Under the pieces are notes generated by a model. The model did no database searches, had not been told where the DNA came from, and saw only the letters and a program-made list of their open reading frames with translations. DNA of 7,927 bases from Sphingomonas sp. (GTDB lineage: Bacteria > Pseudomonadota > Alphaproteobacteria > Sphingomonadales > Sphingomonadaceae). Of the stretch, positions 5,926 through 7,927 are shown in pieces (position 1 is the stretch's first letter; each line of letters starts with the position of its first letter). The position numbers were made by a program, and so were the translations under genes. Where the stretch lies: positions 1 through 7,927 of the forward strand of contig JAFBAM010000043.1 of the NCBI GenBank assembly GCA_019247755.1, read 5' to 3'.

Positions 5926-6320
5926 TAGAACACCTCCGCCAGCACTTCGCCGCCGACGTTCTGCTCGCGCGCTTCAGCGTCCGACAGCACGCCGCGCGGG
6001 GTCGACACGATGATCGTGCCGAGGCCGTTGCGGATGCGCGGAAGCTCGCGCGCGGCGGAATAGACGCGGCGGCCGGGCTTGGACACGCGGGCCAGGTGTT
6101 GGATCGCGGGCTGGCCCTCGAAATACTTAAGCTCGATGCGGAGGCCCTTCTGGCCCGCGAGCACCTCTTCCGAGTAGCCGCGGATATAGCCTTCGCGCTG
6201 GAGCACATCGAGCACCCGGGTGCGCAGCTTCGACGCGGGCGTGAGGACGGAGTCCTTGCGCGCCTGCTGGCCGTTACGGATGCGGGTGAGCAGGTCACCC
6301 AAAGGATCGGTCATCGCCAT
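5925..6320 (-). CDS. rpsH: Small subunit ribosomal protein S8 (uS8)
   Basis: Primary 16S rRNA-binding protein of the 30S platform. In E. coli it also represses the spc operon by binding its mRNA at rplE; no such site was checked here. The 131 residues fit the family. The N domain reads DPLGDLLTRIRNGQ (5-18), and the C-terminal signature TIIVSTPRGVLSDAEARE is at 102-119, ending GGEVLAEVF. The start is the first of two near ATGs (6320 rather than 6314), giving the MAMTDPLGD form typical of alphaproteobacteria. The rpsN stop is ten bases upstream, and AAGGG lies at the end of rpsN and in the gap. Its stop overlaps the rplF start. Confidence 0.98.
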   Translation of the reverse strand: MAMTDPLGDLLTRIRNGQQARKDSVLTPASKLRTRVLDVLQREGYIRGYSEEVLAGQKGLRIELKYFEGQPAIQHLARVSKPGRRVYSAARELPRIRNGLGTIIVSTPRGVLSDAEAREQNVGGEVLAEVF

Positions 6321-6330
6321 CTCGTTACCC

Positions 6331-6636
6331 TTACCAGCTCGACTTGATCACGCCGGGGATCAGGCCCTTGTTGGCCAGCTCACGCAGCATGATCCGCGAC
6401 AGGCGGAATTTGCGGTAGTAAGCGCGCGAACGTCCGGTCAGCTCGCAGCGGTTGCGAACCCGCGTGGGGTTCCCGTTGCGGGGCAGCTCGGCCATCTTCA
6501 GACGCGCGATCAGGCGCTCGGTCTCGTCCTTCGACTCGTCGTCCGCGATCGCCTTAAGCTTCGCGTACTTCGCCGCATTCTGTTGGACGAGCTTCTTGCG
6601 CCGCTCGTTCTTGTTGATCGAACTCAGTTTCGCCAT
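6331..6636 (-). CDS. rpsN: Small subunit ribosomal protein S14 (uS14), zinc-independent 101-aa form
   Basis: 30S head protein next to the decoding site. The 101 residues and a single Cys (Cys64) mark the long zinc-free (C-minus) form; the shorter 61-residue type with two CxxC pairs is excluded. The signature RNRCELTGRSRAYYRKF spans 61-77, followed by RLSRIMLRELANKGLIPGVIKSSW to the end, the standard C-terminus. The N-terminal half is a basic helical extension (NERRKKLVQQNAAKYAKLK, 10-28). The ATG at 6636 is 37 bases after the rplE stop, with AGGAG about 12 bases upstream, a rather wide spacing. Confidence 0.98.
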   Translation of the reverse strand: MAKLSSINKNERRKKLVQQNAAKYAKLKAIADDESKDETERLIARLKMAELPRNGNPTRVRNRCELTGRSRAYYRKFRLSRIMLRELANKGLIPGVIKSSW

Positions 6637-6673
6637 GACTTAAGTTCTTCTCCTCATCGAAGCAGACGCGCCC

Positions 6674-7420
6674 TCAGGCGGCCTGCTTCTGCTCCTCTTG
6701 CGGGAAGGGGAAATTGAACAGGCGCAGCAGCTCGCGCGCCTCTTCATCCGTCTTCGCGGTGGTGGTTACGATGACATCCATGCCCCGGACCTTGTCGATC
6801 TGGTCGTAATTGATCTCGGGGAAGATGATCTGCTCTTTAAGGCCCATGGCGTAATTGCCACGGCCGTCGAACGACTTGGGGTTGAGCCCGCGGAAATCGC
6901 GGACGCGCGGAAGCGCGATCGTCACCAGACGATCGAGGAACTCGTACATCCGCTCACGACGCAGCGTGACCTTGCAGCCGATCGGCATGCCTTCGCGCAG
7001 CTTGAACTGCGCGATCGACTTCTTGGCCTTGGTGATCACCGGGCGCTGGCCCGAGATCGCCTGCATTTCTGCAGCCGCGGTCTCGACACGCTTTTTGTCC
7101 TGGGTCGCTTCACCAACGCCCATGTTGATCACGATCTTTTCGAGCTTCGGAACCTCGAAACGGTTCTTGTAGCCGAACTTCTCGGTCATCGCCTTAACGA
7201 TACGATCCTCATAGTCCGCCTTCAGCCGCGGCTTGTAGCCCTTCGGCAGCTTCGACGGCTTCGCGTCCGTCTTGGCAGCCTGCGGCACAGCGGCCTTTTC
7301 AACCTTCGGCAGCGCTTCGACAGCAGCGGCCTCAGCCTTCTCGGCCTCGCCCACGAGCTCGACCTGATCGGCCGCCGGCTCCTGGGTGGTCTCTTCGACC
7401 TTCTTGTCTTCGTCAGCCAT
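6674..7420 (-). CDS. rplE: Large subunit ribosomal protein L5 (uL5) with acidic N-terminal extension
   Basis: Central protuberance protein that binds 5S rRNA and the P-site tRNA and forms an intersubunit bridge with S13. At 248 residues it is about 65 longer than typical bacterial L5 (179-185). The normal protein begins near residue 62 (YKPRLKADYEDRIVKAMTEKFGYKN), with conserved blocks KIVINMGVGEA (95-105), GQRPVITKAKKSIAQFKLREGMPIG (124-148), FLDRLVTIALPRVRDFRGL (161-179) and the end INYDQIDKVRGMDVIVTTTAKTDEEARELL (204-232). Residues 1-50 are rich in Glu, Ala, Val and Lys and look unstructured. The ATG at 7420 overlaps the end of rplX by eight bases, has GGAG nine bases upstream, and no in-frame Met precedes residue 78, so the extension is probably translated. 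Confidence 0.97.
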   Translation of the reverse strand: MADEDKKVEETTQEPAADQVELVGEAEKAEAAAVEALPKVEKAAVPQAAKTDAKPSKLPKGYKPRLKADYEDRIVKAMTEKFGYKNRFEVPKLEKIVINMGVGEATQDKKRVETAAAEMQAISGQRPVITKAKKSIAQFKLREGMPIGCKVTLRRERMYEFLDRLVTIALPRVRDFRGLNPKSFDGRGNYAMGLKEQIIFPEINYDQIDKVRGMDVIVTTTAKTDEEARELLRLFNFPFPQEEQKQAA

Positions 7421-7733
7421 GGATCAACTCTCCAGACTTGGCCGCGATGCGGACCTTCTTGCCGTCACGCTCCTCGAAGCGGACGCGGGTCGGCTTGCCG
7501 CCCTTCGGGTCGGCAATCGCGACCTTCGAGACGTGCAGCGGCGCTTCCTTGCGCTCGATCCCCCCCTGGGGATTGAGCTGGGTTGGCTTGCGGTGGCGGG
7601 CATGGACGTTCACGCCCGACACGATCACCTTCATTTCCTTCGGCATCGAGCGGATGACTTCACCCGTCTTGCCCTTGTCCTTTCCGGACAGAACGACGAC
7701 CTGGTCGCCCTTGCGGATCTTCGCAGCGGCCAT
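7413..7733 (-). CDS. rplX: Large subunit ribosomal protein L24 (uL24)
   Basis: Assembly-initiator protein of the 50S subunit, located near the polypeptide exit. The 106 residues match the family (about 104). A KOW motif lies in KIRKGDQVVVLSGKDKGKTGEV at 5-26, followed by the conserved 'VSGVNVHARHRKP' (38-50), 'GGIERKEAPLHVSKVAI' (57-73) and 'TRVRFEERDGKKVRIA' (82-97). The ATG at 7733 is two bases after the rplN stop, with GGAGGT nine bases upstream inside rplN. Its 3' end overlaps the rplE start by eight bases, so L24 and L5 translation is probably coupled. Confidence 0.98.
   Translation of the reverse strand: MAAAKIRKGDQVVVLSGKDKGKTGEVIRSMPKEMKVIVSGVNVHARHRKPTQLNPQGGIERKEAPLHVSKVAIADPKGGKPTRVRFEERDGKKVRIAAKSGELIHG
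7430..7434 (-). promoter_or_regulatory. Ribosome binding site for the extended rplE start
   Basis: TGGAG in mRNA sense, inside the last codons of rplX and nine bases before the ATG at 7420. It supports initiation at the extended start of L5 rather than at a downstream codon near the conserved core. Confidence 0.5.
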
Positions 7734-7735
7734 GG

Positions 7736-7927
7736 TTACAGCACCTCCGGCGCAAGGCTGATGATCTTCATGTGCTTCTTGGCACGAAGCTCACGGACGA
7801 CCGGGCCAAAGATACGGGTGCCGATCGGCTCCTCGTTCTTGTTGACCAGCACCGCCGCGTTGCTGTCGAAGCGGATCACCGAGCCGTCGGGACGGCGGAT
7901 GTCCTTGGCGGTACGAACGATCACCGC
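7736..7927 (-). CDS. rplN: Large subunit ribosomal protein L14 (uL14), C-terminal part, cut by window edge
   Basis: 50S protein at the subunit interface, contacting 16S rRNA and L19. Only the last 63 residues are present; the family is about 122 residues, so roughly the first half lies beyond the right edge. The visible part begins AVIVRTAKDIRRPDGSVIRF and includes 'NAAVLVNKNEEPIGTRIFGPVVRELR' (23-48) and the invariant end MKIISLAPEVL. The GTG at 7924 is the internal Val of the conserved A-V-I/V-V-R-T block and not a start codon. The stop is two bases before rplX, the normal spc order. Confidence 0.98.
   Translation of the reverse strand, partial: AVIVRTAKDIRRPDGSVIRFDSNAAVLVNKNEEPIGTRIFGPVVRELRAKKHMKIISLAPEVL

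Noticed and set aside
6698..7576. A 292-codon open frame on the plus strand.
   Set aside because: It lies antisense to rplE and rplX, both firmly identified; the low-complexity Arg/Leu composition is typical of a shadow frame.
7922..7924. GTG at 7924 read as a start codon of a 62-aa protein.
   Set aside because: It is the internal Val of the conserved L14 block before RT-x-K-x-x-RRPDGS; the gene continues past the window edge.

Overview
This window is a stretch of alphaproteobacterial chromosome carrying the 3' two-thirds of a spc-type ribosomal protein operon on the minus strand, followed by adk, a small exported SRPBCC-fold gene, and a convergent dihydrofolate reductase gene on the plus strand. 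The high GC content, secY directly followed by adk, the MASAAEQLA start of SecY, the 101-residue zinc-free S14 and the form of S8/S5/L6 point to Alphaproteobacteria. Sphingomonadales is the most likely order, from remembered family features rather than a search.

Layout in transcription order on the minus strand (right to left): rplN (3' part only, cut by the window edge), rplX, rplE, rpsN, rpsH, rplF, rplR, rpsE, rpmD, an unnamed 95-codon gene, rplO, secY, adk, and an SRPBCC-family secreted protein. Gaps run from an 8-nt overlap to a few tens of bases, so this looks like one cotranscribed and largely translationally coupled unit. The exception is the 96-nt rplO-secY gap, which holds a terminator-like stem-loop with a T-rich tail. 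At the left end folA runs toward the operon, and its stop overlaps that of the SRPBCC gene by 4 bases.

The products build the large subunit (L14, L24, L5, L6, L18, L30, L15) and small subunit (S14, S8, S5), form the translocon channel (SecY) and balance adenylates (Adk). FolA supplies tetrahydrofolate for thymidylate, purine and formyl-Met synthesis.

Most of the window is ordinary core genome. The departures are: (1) a strongly acidic 95-aa protein gene with foreign-looking codon use and a TTG start, wedged between rpmD and rplO; (2) long acidic N-terminal extensions on L5 (about 60 aa) and S5 (about 83 aa, the latter with an RG-rich segment containing a DNA-level tandem repeat); (3) the attenuator-like hairpin before secY; (4) the operon ending in adk plus an SRPBCC gene and convergent folA, where rpsM-rpsK-rpoA-rplQ would usually follow. 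No CRISPR array, mobile element, tRNA or rRNA was seen, and no gene-free stretch exceeds 300 bases.
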